From the NCBI RefSeq assembly GCF_032118995.1, contig NC_092656.1, forward strand, positions 12,638,261-12,702,260: a stretch of DNA of 64,000 nucleotides. Direction: 5' to 3'. The DNA is from Asterias amurensis (taxonomy: Eukaryota; Echinodermata; Asteroidea; Forcipulatida; Asteriidae). The first letter of the stretch is position 1. The number at the start of each line of letters is the position of its first letter. The notes under the pieces were generated by a model. It ran no database searches. It was not told the origin of the DNA and saw nothing but the letters and a program-made list of their open reading frames with translations. The translations under genes and the position numbers were made by a program. Below are positions 35,511 through 47,822 of this stretch, in pieces.

Positions 35511-36639
35511 AACAAGTTGTAAAAATCTTCACAACGATGAAAAATTGTCGTCACCATGAAAGAAAATTTAATTCATCCACTTTGTTTCAACTTAAATGGG
35601 AAAAGTGATATAATTGCCCAGCCCCTTACATCTTTTTGGCTCGCGGTTCGAATCTTAAAAGACCAGAACCTCCCCATGTAAATTGGATTTTCAATCCGTA
35701 ATTTATTGCGTAGTTGAATATTTTCCCACATCCAAACCGCATTCGAATACCCGAATACGTGTTAACAAGCACGAGTACAAGTTCCACCAAAACAGCACTT
35801 TGGTATCGGATACATCTCTGTGGACCCCGGTTCGAATCTCACCTTAGACCGGAGCCTCCCTATAATAAGTTGGGTGTTTCAGTCCAAAACTGTACGTGGG
35901 TTCTCCGTTGATAGCGAGTGGTTTACAAAACAGTTAACGTTGATGGTCAGCAACTGCTATGTTTCATTATTTTAAAAGAAGTCACTCCAGACCACTCGAT
36001 GGATAGATGATTAGCGATTTTCAAAAGTATCATAAAGAGAGTACGGGAAAAGTGAACAAATTCGAATGTCATGGATTGCAACCGAAGCTGCTACCTTGGA
36101 AAGTACGCCTGAGGCACTTTATTAGATGATGTGCATGGAACAATGGGTTCAAGCCTCATCGTCTACTCATCATCATGGAGTGCCACGAGGTCAAGTTATT
36201 AATCTTAGCAACGCACGACAAACTGACTGGCTGGACTGAACTCACTGGTCAAGTTTTTTTTTTTTCCAAAAGTGAAACAGGACTCAGCAGATTAAGGCTC
36301 TTGACCAGAGGTAAGCCACAAGTCCTTCCAGAATCTATTTTAGAATGTGTACCTGATCTATTTTTGAACGACAGGAAATTACTTTTAATTCGTTGATGGT
36401 TTGTGTGGAGTTAATAAAACAGTCAGATTGCTCGTGGCGGGGCACGCGCTTCAAATGCCGCCGGAATGGGGTGTGATGCTAGTAGAGGAAGCACCAATTT
36501 AAGTCTGAACTGTTCACAATTTACAAAACAGCATAACTTTCAAAGGAAAGTGTAAAACAGGTGCAAAATGTTACTGTGTCGTTTAAACTTAACTGATCGT
36601 AAAGCTCGCAGTTATTACTTTGACCACCATCATCATAAA
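35511..36639. other. Intergenic stretch, possible SINE remnants only
   Basis: No gene was seen. GCTCGCGGTTCGAATCTTAAA near 35640 and CCCCGGTTCGAATCTCACC near 35826 resemble tRNA B boxes and may be SINE remnants. Confidence 0.3.
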
Positions 36640-36940
<301 letters not shown>

Positions 36941-37569
36941 AGCAACAACATCAGCGACAACATCAACTACAGCAAAACTATAGTTATGCTTCATGAAACC
37001 AATTGTCACTTCAACAACGTACTTCAAGCGGTCAAATCTATTTAAAAAAAATGTGACTAATTCAAACATTCTAACCACAAATGACTGTTGTCCGAAGTAT
37101 ATCTCTCAGTGTCGTCATTAATGAAAATTATGAGCCCAAATGAAAAATTATTTTAATATCCGTTAGTCCAGCATAAAATTATGGCTGTGATTTTGTGGTC
37201 AACAAAGTATAACGTCATCGTGAAACTGCGTTTTTTTTTTCATTCAGGTACATGTAATGGATGGATTGACTCTTGACCTTTTCGAAACAACTCGGTGATT
37301 TGACTTCTAATCCGACATGGCTCCGTTTTCCTGTTTGAGTATTGGCCGGAGCCGCAGTGGAATCCGGGGTTTCGAAAAGGGTTTTAAACGCTCGATGACA
37401 TGTTGTTGCTGTTTTGTTGACGTGCAAGGTTTTGCGTGAGGGTGAGCAAAGCTGCTAAATATATAACAGTATTTCTTAGCCTAACTCACTATAGTCTTCC
37501 CAAAGTCCGAAACCCGATTTGGTTTGCCAAAAATGCCACGTTTAATTTTCAGTCAGTATGATCATGCTT

Positions 37570-37799
37570 AAAGACAAACCTGTGAAAAATTGAGCTCAAT
37601 TGGTTGTCGAAGTTGCAAGATAATAATGAAAGAAGTAAAAACACCCTGGTCACACGAAGATGGGTGCTTGCTTTCAGATGCTTGATTTCGATATCTCAAA
37701 TTATAAGCTTGAGGTTTCGAAATCAAATTCGTGGAAAGTTACTCCTTTCTCGAAAACTACGTTTTCGAGTGATTACCCAAAGTGTCCACTGCCTTTAAT
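37570..37799 (+). mobile_element. Family B element, internally deleted copy 9
   Basis: It starts within the family at AACCTGTGAAAAATTGAGCTC and ends CCAAAGTGTCCACTGCCTTTAA. The segment between GAAAACTACGTT and GAGTGATTACC is missing. Confidence 0.6.
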
Positions 37800-37988
37800 A
37801 AAATGCTGACAACTATCAAATACCGTTTAGGCGGTGTTCTAAAACAAATATCATTACATATCTACATAGGCTCCATTAGTCCATATTTATATTAAGCATC
37901 TGTGGTGAACTTAAACTCTCGTCTTGGTGGTGGGCAAACCTTACATTAACATTAAATAAATTGCTGGTCGACGAACAAGTTAAAAACA

Positions 37989-38376
37989 AAGACACTGGAC
38001 AGTATTGGTAATTGTCAATGACCAGTCTTCTCACTCGGTGTATATCAACATTATTATGCACAAGATAACAAACCTGTGAAAATTTGAGCTCACTGGTCGT
38101 CGAAGTTGCGCGATAATAATGAAAGAAAGAACACCCTTGTCACATGAAGTTGTGTGCTTTCAGATGCTTGATTTATAGGCCTTTAAATCTAATTCTGAGG
38201 TACCGAAATCAAGTTCGTGGGAATTTACTTCCTTCTCGAAAACTACGTTACTTCAGAGGGAGCCGTTTCTCACAATGCTTTATAATGTCAACAGTTCTCC
38301 ATTACTCGTTACCAACTAAGGTTTTATGCTATTCATTACTTTGAGTAATTACCAATAGTGTCCACTGCCTTTAAAT
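37989..38376 (+). mobile_element. Family B short element, copy 10
   Basis: About 388 bp from AAAGACACTGGACAGTATTGGTAATTGTC to ACCAATAGTGTCCACTGCCTTTA. It lies about 180 bases past the end of gene 5. Confidence 0.72.
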
Positions 38377-38413
38377 CACAAGTCAGTGTCTTTGTTTTGT
38401 TTTAAGATTTCAT

Positions 38414-38483
38414 AGGTTACTTTTTGTTTAATCCAGAAACTATCAGTTAGGTTACTTGTTGTTTAATCCAGAAACTATCAGTT
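38414..38483. repeat. 35-bp tandem duplication 3' of gene 5
   Basis: AGGTTACTTTTTGTTTAATC... at 38414 is repeated with one change at 38449 (AGGTTACTTGTTGTTTAATC). It would lie in the 3' untranslated region of gene 5. Confidence 0.85.
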
Positions 38484-38558
38484 TCTTTCAAATACATCTT
38501 CTTGAGAATATCCGCTAATCAGTCAACAAAATCGTATGCACCATGCAAGTTCTTATAG

Positions 38559-40611
38559 TTACGCAGAGCTTATGATGAATCTTGAATGCAGTTGACGTCT
38601 TTGACGTACAAGAATTGTGGCCACAAGTGCAAATACCCCAACGACAATAATGACAGCGACAATCACACCAACTGCAGTGCTAGCAGCGGTTACGAATCTC
38701 GCTTTGTTCCCTTCCATTATCTCATTGAAAACTTTGGGATCAAATTCACCACCAGCGATAAGTCCCGGAGCTTTACCACCGTCTATGTCAAAGAATCCAT
38801 TATTTTTCCGTCCTGATTTCGTGTCCGTGTTACCAGCTGACGGGGCTTTCGGTGACTGGTCACCGTTGAAATAGTCGTGTCCCCCGAAGCCTGCCAGGCC
38901 ATTTGACGAACCGCCTGATTTACCCGGGTCGGCATTGGCTCCCTCCACGGGTTGAAGTTGAGGGTCACCCATTGCTGCAGCGCCACCAGGAGGCTTGGTG
39001 CTCGAGGGCGACTCGCCGATGGGTACCGGCCCCAGGGCGTTTCCTCTGGTACCGAGGGCATTCGGCCCACCGTACGCTGGCTCGGACCATGGTGGCAAAG
39101 TGTCGTATTCATGTTCAATGTCATTGAAGAATCGTACGTTCCTATTGTCGGGTAGTGGACCACTCATTTGTCCTTGGATCAACCCTAGAAAGGCAGAACA
39201 AAATAAGACAATTGGACGTAAGATTCAAATATTGCGAAACCCTACCGTGGCCGTAAAACAACAAAAGTCATGGCAAGCGGTCTCACCGTCTTCCAAATAA
39301 TGTAATATGCTTATGTATGCGAGCTTTTATGGAACATTGTAAATACGGAGTAAATGTTGTTGTTACCATAGTCATTATAAAGTAATACTCCACAAGGGAA
39401 ACTGTCTGATTGGGTAGTTTTGTAATAATCTGGGTTTGAATAAAGAAAGAAAGGTGTGATTTGAACCAACGACCCATGTTTAAAGTATAGGCACTCTACC
39501 AACTGAGCTATCTAGCACTCAATATTATAAAATGGGCTGGCTTCATTTTCCCAGAGTCTTCAGCAGAAAATAATGTTTAAACATTGTGGCATTGTATTTT
39601 GGCTGGCAACCAATAATAACTGCATTAGTTTGTTGTGCTTACCAACCTGCTTTTTTGGCTTATGCAGCTCCGTGAAATAAACTTGTGTGAACTTGGTTTA
39701 ACCCTTGCTTCGTCAAACACGAAGGATTGTCTTATGACGCGTTGTCGGTAATATCATGGTGTTTTGTACCGGTATTGTGACATCACACCTTGCTAAGCAG
39801 TTAAGGCTGATTCACATCGTTAGATCGGTCTTAACCCTTTGTAAAATTAAGCTTATCTACAGAAAATCAAAAAGAAGTAGTTTCATGGCATAAACACAAA
39901 TCTGGCGTATTGGTCGAAACGTCGAGTTTCTACAGCGATGGTTTTTTTTTAAAACCACTACACCACATGAGAGAGAATCTGAAATAATTTATCGCAAATT
40001 TTTTGGATATTATCTCCATCTGAGAAAATTAAAATACTATAATATAAACGTTTTGGTATGATTACCACAGAACAATTAAATCGCGGATGATAACAATAAG
40101 CTTTCGTGTTGTAGCAGTACTAATAAAAACAATGTGTAATTCATACGTTTTAAAGGGAGTGTCGTGGCCGAGCGGTTAAGAGCACCGAATTCAAACTCTG
40201 GTGTTTCTGATCAGCAGAGTGTGGGTTCTAATCCCCAGCCGTGACACTTGTGTCCTTATGCAAGACACATAACCGTTGTTTCGTCCTTCGGATGGGACGT
40301 AAAGCCGTTGGTCCCATGTGTTGTGTAAAAAGAACCCAGTGCACTATTGAAAAGAGGATGGGTTCGTTCCGGTGTTCCTGGCTGGATTGGCAGCACATTG
40401 CGCCACATCACCTTGTAAACCATTGTATCCTTTGGCAAAAGGCGCGTCATAAATAGCTATTAAAGATTCGGTTACAAAGATGTCAGCATAATTTCTAAGA
40501 TTTTAATCAGCAAACAAAGATTTAGTTTCCCTACAGTAAAGCAAACATTTTGTTTATCAAATTGCATCAAAACTTACCCAACAGTGGAAGAAACACAACA
40601 AGTACCTTCAT
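38559..40611 (-). CDS. Gene 5: Gly/Pro-rich single-pass membrane protein, two exons, paralog of gene 7
   Basis: Exon 1 is 40578..40611 and exon 2 is 38559..39184, phase 1, with a 1393-bp intron (donor GTAAGTTTT, acceptor CTTTCTAG). The product is about 219 aa. The signal peptide is MKVLVVFLPLLGLIQG, cleaved before QMSGPL. The ectodomain has blocks shared with gene 7: FFND[IV], TLPP, SSTKPP, the PQL/GANADP/SGGSS run, FGxHDY[FY]NG and NGFF[DG][IV]DGG. The membrane segment is about residues 183-204 (VIVAVIIVVGVFALVATILV), followed by RQRRQ and a tail ending SRFIISSA. The best-conserved parts against gene 7 are the signal peptide, the GANADP block and the membrane segment with RQRRQ, so the pair arose by duplication. 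A SINE-like element sits in the intron. Function is unknown; a surface or matrix role is inference. Confidence 0.85.
39405..39520 (-). mobile_element. tRNA-like SINE element in intron of gene 5
   Basis: The minus strand reads GCTAGATAGCTCAGTTGGTA then GAGTGCC (A box), and later GTCGTTGGTTCAAATCACACC (B box), followed by TTTCTTTCTTTATTCAAACCC. The acceptor stem does not pair, so it is a SINE head, not a tRNA gene. Confidence 0.5.
40159..40470 (+). mobile_element. tRNA-Leu-type SINE
   Basis: 40159..40247 folds like a leucine tRNA: GTGTC pairs with GACAC, then GTGGCCGAGCGGTTAAGAGC, an anticodon loop TTCAAAC and the B box GGGTTCTAATCCC. The body has GTCCTTCGGATGGGACGTAA and GGTCCCATGTGTTGTG, the kind of conserved body seen in animal SINEs. 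It lies within the gene 5 intron. Confidence 0.7.
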
Positions 40612-40723
40612 TGTGAGTTGCTGTTTTCTTGAGTTGGACAATTGCAGCTAAATTTTTTCAAATAAGGTTTGTCCTGCAAGTCGCATAAACTTAGTATTGT
40701 GGCGACATGTATTAAATTACAGT

Positions 40724-40733
40724 TATATATAAA
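40724..40733 (-). promoter_or_regulatory. Putative TATA box of gene 5
   Basis: The minus strand reads TTTATATATAA about 115 bases above the start codon, predicting a leader of about 85 bases. Confidence 0.5.
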
Positions 40734-41548
40734 TGTCACGACAAAGACATTGACAATTACCCGGTAGAGACGAGGAACTGAATATTCAAAGTTCCGCACA
40801 CTGTAACTCTGTCAATTTAAAGTATATTTAAAAAACCATCTGTCACATTTCAAATTAAACAAATTAAAAGTTTGCAGAATTTAGCATATAGGTCTTGTCG
40901 CCCCCCCCCCACACACACACTCACACGTTAACCTTTTGAACATTCCAATATTGGGCTTCATTAAAGAAGGCATACAATCAGCAAAAGTAAAATTAAACTC
41001 GTTTGATTTCACCTGTTGCATCTTAATTGAAATCACTTAAAGCTTAAAGACGAGCGGCAACACCTATTAAAGGTACAACTTACTTGCTGTGAGCCTATTT
41101 TTCTATCTTTATTTGTCTCGTTTGTGGCACCTGTAAATCCATAATGGAGGTAGCTCAGTCAGTCTAAATGTATGTCTAGCATCTTTCTCAAATTCAAATT
41201 ACTGATGACAGTGTCGACCAAAAGTACTTAGCACTTGACGAAAGTGTTTTCCTATAGTTTTCATGCTGATTATGTTACACTGGTGAGTTATCACTATACT
41301 TGCTTAAACCGTGACCAATTGTCTGAGAAAACAACAGAGTTTGTCACTGTTACCAGAGATTTACCGGGGACAACTGTTTCGCTTCAGGTAGTATTATTGT
41401 TTTTAAACTACAGTGACATCTACATCTACATCTGTGATTCTGTGATTCAATTAATTCTTGTCAAAGCATTTCCAGCATCTAGACAAAGTGAGAAGACAAT
41501 GCAAGAATTTAAGTTTTAAAAGTAGGGGAAAAACTACAGAGAATTGTT

Positions 41549-41842
41549 TTAAAGGGAAGGTACACGTTCGGTAGTTACTCAAAACAAATATTAACTTAAA
41601 AACTGACTTGGTAACGAGCATTGGAGAGCTGATGGTTGAAAACATTGTGTGAAACAACTCCCTCTGAAGCAACGTAATATTTGAGAAAGTGGTTATTTCT
41701 CACTAAAATAATAAAAGACTTGTAGCTAGATGTCTTGTATTCCTATCTGAAAGCACACAAATTCGTCCAACGTATTTTATGGATATACCAAGTGAGAAGA
41801 CTAGTCTTTGACAATTCCCTAACGTGTACCTTCCCTTTAAGG
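41549..41842. mobile_element. Family B variant, sister of 16073..16437
   Basis: It runs from TTTTAAAGGGAAGGTACACGTTCGGTAG to CCTAACGTGTACCTTCCCTTTAA, with good inverted ends. The interior keeps CTTGGTAACGAGCATTGGAGAGC and AAGTGAGAAGACTAGTCTTTGAC. Confidence 0.65.
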
Positions 41843-41879
41843 AAATCCCACGAATCAAGGAACTGAAAAACCCAATCCA

Positions 41880-41960
41880 CGTAGTGCCCCCGGTAGGATT
41901 TGAACCGGGGCCTTAGAGGTGCAAGGCGAGGCAAGACACCATTACACTAGTCTGACAACA
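41880..41960 (-). mobile_element. tRNA-like sequence, probably a SINE head or tRNA pseudogene
   Basis: The minus strand has AGACTAGTGTAATGGTGTC (A-box like) and GGCCCCGGTTCAAATCCTAC then CGGGGGCAC (a good T arm and B box). The 5' acceptor strand does not match, so it is not called as a working tRNA. Confidence 0.4.
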
Positions 41961-42229
41961 TGGGACAAATCAAAATAGGACTCCACAGAGATGCTAAAAA
42001 CAGAAATTGTGTAGTGAAATTCACCAGAAGAATTACAAAATATATATATGTATACAAAAATAAGGGGAAAATGTATGGTTCCTTTGCGTAAAGTTCGTGA
42101 AATCGGCTGCTGATCTCTTTAACAAAGGAAAGCGAGATGATTGAAAGCTTGTCGGAAAAAAGAGTTGAAAAGAACGCTCAGTGATTTGGAGGCAAAAGAG
42201 CTAAATCCTAAAACGTCCCAATAATTAAT

Positions 42230-42425
42230 GACAAAATGACATGGGTTCCCATTGAGCCCGACCCACTCCCGTAAGCCCGAAAGCTGTGTCAAAATAGCCC
42301 AGAAGCAAAACAAAACGGGCGCAAAACCCGAGATGAAATCAAATTTTGGTTTTAAATCAATTTCCAGGTCAGCATGACCCAGAAATGAGTCAGGACCCTG
42401 TGGGACCCGGAACCTGGCACGAACA
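42230..42425. repeat. Family F repeat, copy 3
   Basis: It contains GAGCCCGACCCACTCCCG, GGTCAGCATGACCCAGAAATG and GTGGGACCCGGAACCTGGCAC, related to the copies at 22630 and 32565. A family D end fragment (CGTGAAATCGGCTGCTG) lies just upstream near 42092. Confidence 0.45.
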
Positions 42426-42723
42426 ACTGACGTCACCGTTCAAGATTTCCACCCGGCGTGAATATATGCACCTTTGACCCACTTTCATTTCACATACAGA
42501 TATGCAGCCAAATTATAGGGCGGCTGTGATAGGAGTGTACTACTTGGGCTTCTATGGAAAGCTCATGTCAATGCACATTTATTCAATGATTTCATTGTAT
42601 CCAATGAAATCACTGGATCTGAGTAGCAGGTACCTGTATTTGTTTGTTTATCCTTGCGGAACTACCCGAAACCTACCCTGATCATCTGATGTCACACTCC
42701 GTGGCTCGTGAATAACGCCAGAG

Positions 42724-44315
42724 TATGGTGGCCCCGACGGGACATCGCATAACGCAAACGTGTGCGCACACGTATGCAATGTCGTGAAACAAATCGCGAA
42801 TATATGCGCACACGTATACAATATCGTGAAACAATAGACTGTGCAAGTCTCGCGCAGATTTGAACTTCCGGGACCATTGTGGTCCCAACCTTATGGAGTT
42901 TTACGTTGGGGAGATTTTGTTTCGTCCAATACTTTAGTCTAATGTAGTTTATGACCATAAAAATGACATATGTTGTTAAAAATGTAATACTAATTAACAA
43001 CATATATAAAGTAAAAATAAAGTCAACATAATAACAAAGAAAAACCGATATTTAAACTTGACCTCAGGTCAGGTTAGTTGTAAAAAATTAAGAATTTGTG
43101 CCCATCTCCGGTCAAGAAACTTACGCAGACGCTTGTTTTGGCCGCGCGGGGTGGAAAGCCTTTTCATTGGTCGCTTGGGCGTCGGCTTCCTCTTTAAAAT
43201 GCGTCACGCGTTTATCTAACGCCCTTGCGACCATCGTGCGTCCGCGTATACCCAGCTTTTAGTAGTTTCACATTCGGGCGTAGATTTACAAAAGGGGTTT
43301 CAAAACATTTAAAATCAAACAAACATCCTTGTCCCAGAGTTTTGCTTGTGTCCATACATAGACTTTAACCGATAATTGTGTATGTGTTTAAAAAGCTAAC
43401 ACTTATTTAAACAAGCTCTAATGTGTATTTTTGTTGTTCAGATTCGGCATTAAGAATAAATTAAAGCAAAGATTTGATTCACAAAAAAATAAAGTTCTTC
43501 AGTTGTCGTGTTTTCTCGCTCCGGTGCGCGCGAGACTTGCACAGTCTATTCGCGAATATGTACGCACACGTATGCAATGTCGTGAAACAATTCGCGAATA
43601 TGTGCGCACACGTATGCAATGTCGTGAAACAAATCGCTAATTTGTGCGCACACGTATGCAATCTCGTGAACCAAATCGTGAATATGTGCGCACACGTATG
43701 CAATCACGTGAACCAAATCATGAATACGTGCGCACACGTATGCAAACTCGTGAACCAAGTCGTGAATATGTGCGCACACGAATGCGATTAGTTTTGCAAT
43801 GTCGTGAATTTTATTGCATAAAACAGCTGGCGCTACAGCAGGCTCCCTGTGTAAAGCATGTGTATACCCAGGAACTTGGCACCAGGCCAAGGAAAAACCA
43901 CACGCCTCGCTTGCCTCACAACAAAGACTACTGCTGCAATAACTACCGCTTATCTTACTGTTGGAAATAAACCCCCCAGATCGTTAGACATTTTATTCAA
44001 AGGTATGCAACATGGTATGCAATAAAATTCACGACACCGCAAATAATATTCGCAGACGTGTGCGCACATATCCGCGAATTGTTTCACGAGATCGCATACG
44101 TGTGCGCACATATTCGCGAATTGTTTCACGACATTGCATACGTGTGCGCACATATTTGCGAATTGTTTCACGACATTGCATACGTGTGCGCACATATTCG
44201 CGAATTGTTTCACGACATTGCATTCGTGTGCGCACATATTTGCGAATTGTTGCACGACATTGCATACGTATGCGCACACGTTTGCGATATGCGATGTCCC
44301 TTCAGGGCCACCATA
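42724..44315. mobile_element. Foldback-type transposon with 42-bp subterminal repeats
   Basis: It is bounded by inverted ends TATGGTGGCCCCGACGGGAC and GTCCCTTCAGGGCCACCATA and flanked on both sides by the 6-bp direct repeat CCAGAG (42718..42723 and 44316..44321). The left arm has about eight copies and the right arm about six inverted copies of a 42-bp unit (GTGCGCACACGTATGCAATG; TCGTGAAACAATTCGCGAAT). The arms end inside at exact inverted 20-mers GTCGTGAATTTTATTGCATA (43792) and its complement (44017). About 200 bp of unique sequence forms the loop. No transposase is encoded; the 42-bp period keeps several frames open. The plan matches foldback elements such as sea urchin TU elements, but unit and target duplication lengths differ from those I recall. 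Confidence 0.8.
42836..43547. mobile_element. 712-bp element nested in the foldback left arm
   Basis: Perfect 20-bp terminal inverted repeats AGACTGTGCAAGTCTCGCGC, themselves containing the small hairpin AGACT...AGTCT. It splits a 42-bp unit: GTGAAACA+AT on the left and AT+TCGCGAATATG on the right join to the normal GTGAAACAATTCGCGAATATG, giving a 2-bp AT target duplication. The interior is AT-rich and non-coding, so it would need enzymes from elsewhere. Confidence 0.78.
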
Positions 44316-44321
44316 CCAGAG

Positions 44322-45079
44322 ACCTGCCTCCAGACCGGAGTGCATTCTCACCTTTGAACTTCATGCATTATATTGCGAACTTGACAGCAATCTATGTTTT
44401 TGGCATGGAAAGCTCACGTCACAGCACGTATCCAATGCTATCATTAAATCCCACGGAATCACTGATCTGAGTAACAGGGACCTCGGGAGACCAGTCTGCC
44501 CGGAAACATGATTCAATATTAGACTTTTGGGGACTCTAGGTGGCAGCAGATTTCCATCTAAACTCACTGTTTTTAAACATGTGCAAATCAACAATTAAAT
44601 TGTAATTCTGCTGCAACCTAGTGTTCAAATTTCTCCAGATGTGAACTTCGCTCGGCCCCAGCGGCCAGTCTATCCAGGACCGCTGGGATGGGCTAAACGC
44701 TTGCACAGATTCTTGTCAATGAAGTACGTCATGTATGCAGTGCATAGAAATATGGCACAGTGTGAGTGTGATGCATGATGGGACTGCGCATTATAAAACC
44801 AATGACAGTGCATGGTACGTTTGCTAATCCCAGCGCCTTTGGTTAAAGTAAGGCGCTGGGGACGAGCGAATATGTGAATCTGGGGACGAGCGAAGATGTG
44901 AATCTGATTATGTTTTTTTATATTGCATTACTCTTACCTAAACTCTTATGAATGTTCACGCCCAGGTTGGGCAGTGACTATTAAGGTTTAACACTATACA
45001 GGTCTCACAGTTCGAAAAGTTCTTCTTTATTGTTTTAGTTAAAACCAGAACTGTCAGAACACATTGACTATACCGACAA
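44322..45079. other. Intergenic stretch, no gene seen
   Basis: It includes a tandem GGGGACGAGCGAA[TG]ATGTGAATCTG duplication near 44860-44908 and inverted CCAGCGCCTTTGG / AAGGCGCTGGGG near 44830-44860. No coding evidence. Confidence 0.3.
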
Positions 45080-46190
45080 TAAAAGGGAGGTGTATCTTTT
45101 GCCAAAAGCCCAGTATTCTCACTTAATTTATCGCAACATAATGCACAACGTAACAAACCACCCCCAAAATTGTCTTAATCGGTCATCTAAGAAATTATTG
45201 ATTGGAAAACACTCTTGTTACTCGGAATTGTGTGCCTTGGATGCATGAGAAAGGCTTTATTCTGAAGCCTGTACAGGTTGAAACATTGGGTGAAAAAAAA
45301 CACCGCTTTCTCGTACTAAAGGTGTCGTTTTTAACATTATGCTTTATTTATCAACAGCTCTTCGGTGCTCCTTGCGATACAAAATTGTAGAGCCACAGTA
45401 ACTTGCGGAGTATCTAACAAAAGTATACCCTGCCTTTAAGTCACCTAGATATTTACAGGCAGTAGACACTATTGTTTATTACTCGAAATAAGTATTAGCA
45501 TATAACCTTACATGGTGACGAGTAATGGGGAGAGGTTAGTAGTATAAAACATTGTGAGAAAAGGCTGACTCCCTCTAAAGTAACATAGTTTTCGAGAAAG
45601 AAGTAATTTTCAACTAATTTGATTTCGATACCTCAGATTTAGAATTTTTAGGTCTCGAAATCAATCATCTAAAAGCACATAACTTCGTGTGACAAGGATG
45701 TTTTTTTTCACTTTTATCTCGCAACTTCGATGATCAATTAAAGATGCTATGTCAGATTGTTGCCCGGCCCAAACATTAAAAATTGTATTGTTTTTTGAGT
45801 GAATGATATTCCGAAGAGTATCACCCGCTCTAACGAAAAAAGTTGAACTTTTATATTTATAGGTCAGAAACCATGACAAAAGTTTGAAACGTTTCTTATA
45901 AAACACATACGAATCGGCACGTGATATTGTCGGGATCCCGACAAAAACTAATTTTGAACACTTTATCTCATAATTGGTGGACTTTTCGAGTCTCAAATGA
46001 AAGCTGGTAACTTTCTCGACCCCCATCAAAATATCTATTGAATTAAAAAAAAAAAAAAAAAAAAATGTCATTCGGCCAAAAATCTTACATAGCATATTTA
46101 AGCTCAAAAATGTTCATAGGTTTATTATGTTATGCATGAGTTGAGATACACCGAGTGAGAAGACTGGTCTTTGACAATACCATCAGTGTA
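45080..46190. mobile_element. Decayed family B copy and an interrupted family B copy
   Basis: 45080..45440 keeps scattered family B blocks. 45455..46190 starts CAGGCAGTAGACACTATTG and ends AAGTGAGAAGACTGG-type sequence (GTGAGAAGACTGGTCTTTGAC), but is broken at about 45741-46095 by unrelated sequence with a T/A-rich tract, possibly a separate insertion. Confidence 0.45.
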
Positions 46191-46934
46191 TTAGACTATT
46201 CACGTCTGTACCATCTCGAATTGAAATACAACGTATGATCACCAGTTACAAAGTAAAAGGTTTTTATTTTATTTTTTCAACGGCAAACAGAAAAAAAAGA
46301 ATGAGAAAAAGACATTACACTGAAACAAAAAGCAAAAAGACAGAACAGACACTCTTTTCAGAAATGTGGTTTATGTTCTAATCAATACAACTAAAGTTCT
46401 AAGTTTACAAATACAACTATAACTAATTTGACAAACAAGAAATTGCTTTGAGCGCTTTACAAATCAATAAATAATTTAAGAAAACTTAGAATGACAACAC
46501 CGTTGTTTTTAAATTTAAATCATATTTCGGTCAACGAGACACATATAGTAACATTGTTTTAAAATTGATAATTATTTTTGTCGCGGTTCTCATTCGGACG
46601 GCATGGTACAGTAGTGTTTGTGCGAATGAGAGAGAGGGACTAGTTTTTCTGGGAGGGGTCACGTGGTTGCTGGACGCCATTTTGTCTCGAAATACACCAC
46701 AACCAAATGGGCGGACTAGTCTGGCACCTAGTATTCGCCAACGCGTTCTGGGGACACAAAGTTACATCTAATCGCAAGGTGCCGTTACTGATCCAATATA
46801 CGGCTCTGCCCTCTTCCTATTTTGCCTTCATTGTGCGCTTGGATTCTCAGAAATTATTGAGAGAATTCTACGGAGGTACTTCTGATCAGGAGGACAGCAA
46901 TGTGTGTCTTAGTGTGGGAACATTGGGAGAGAGG
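46191..46934. other. Intergenic stretch, no gene seen
   Basis: AT-rich to about 46560, then more balanced. No open frame with a believable domain. Confidence 0.3.
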
Positions 46935-47328
46935 TTAAAGGAGCACGTTGCCTTGGATCGGTCGAGTTGGTCTTTGAAAAGCGTTTGTAACCGTTTTTTT
47001 TTTATCAAATGCATATGGGTAGAAAGATGTTGCAAAAGTAGAATACAATGATACACACAAACATGCTTCGAAATTGCGTGGTTTTCCTTTTACCTCGTCG
47101 ACTAACACATCGGCCATTTATGGGGGTCAAAATTTTGACTCCCATAAATGGCCGACCATGTTAGTTCGCACAGTAGAAGGAAAACCACGCAATTTCGAGA
47201 CAAACTTGTGTGGATCATTGTATTCTACTTTTAAAACATCTTTCCAACCATATGCATTTTATAAAAAACAGTTACAAACGCTTTTGTTTTGACCAACTCG
47301 TCCGATCCAAGGCAACGTGATTCTTTAA
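46935..47328. mobile_element. Family A palindromic MITE, copy 4
   Basis: 394 bp from TTAAAGGAGCACGTTGCC to GGCAACGTGATTCTTTAA, with the central GGGGTCAAAATTTTGACTCC. Several end mutations make it older than copies 2 and 3. Confidence 0.8.
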
Positions 47329-47723
47329 CGTCTGTCCCCATAACCGTCTGGCAGCTAGCCTGGTTCCCTGTCTTTATCCGTAATACATGTACCGGTCTCA
47401 CAAACGCATTGGTTTCACTGGGTAGATTCATGCAATTGTGACACGACAGATGCGATTACCAGTTTTTAGCACAGCATGGATGCAAGGTCGAGGTCGATGC
47501 GGCGAGAAACTGCATTGGTCCTTAGGCCAGCATCTAGGTTTACCCACTAGACTGAATTGTGACGTCAGATGCAGGATATATCTTCTGACGTCATATTCGA
47601 GGCTAGTTATTTAAATAGCAGCCTAACTAAAATGTCAGATTCAGTCCATCTTAATAATAGTAATAACAATAACAAAAACATATCCACCCTGCTGGGTGTT
47701 TCTTCTTATTTTTTTTTTCTCTG

Positions 47724-47822
47724 GTTTGTTTGTTTGTTTGTTTGTTTGTTTGTTTGTTTGTTTGTTTGTTTGTTTGTTTGTTTTTTTGTTTGTTTGTTTG
47801 TTTGTTTGTTTGTTCGTTTGTT
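47724..47822. repeat. (TTTG)n microsatellite
   Basis: About 99 bp of TTTG repeat with two small interruptions (TTTTTTTG, TTCG), just 3' of gene 6. Confidence 0.9.

Noticed and set aside
39451-39516. Functional lysine-type tRNA gene
   Set aside because: A and B boxes are present but the acceptor arms do not pair and a SINE-like trailer follows.
43548-44280. Regular 42-bp repeats as a CRISPR-like array
   Set aside because: Units are directly adjacent without spacers, occur in inverted arms and sit in a eukaryotic transposon.
43431-44511. Frames with 14-residue repeats such as REYVRTRMQCRETI
   Set aside because: The 42-bp transposon unit is a multiple of three and stop-free in several frames on both strands, so periodic peptides arise by chance.
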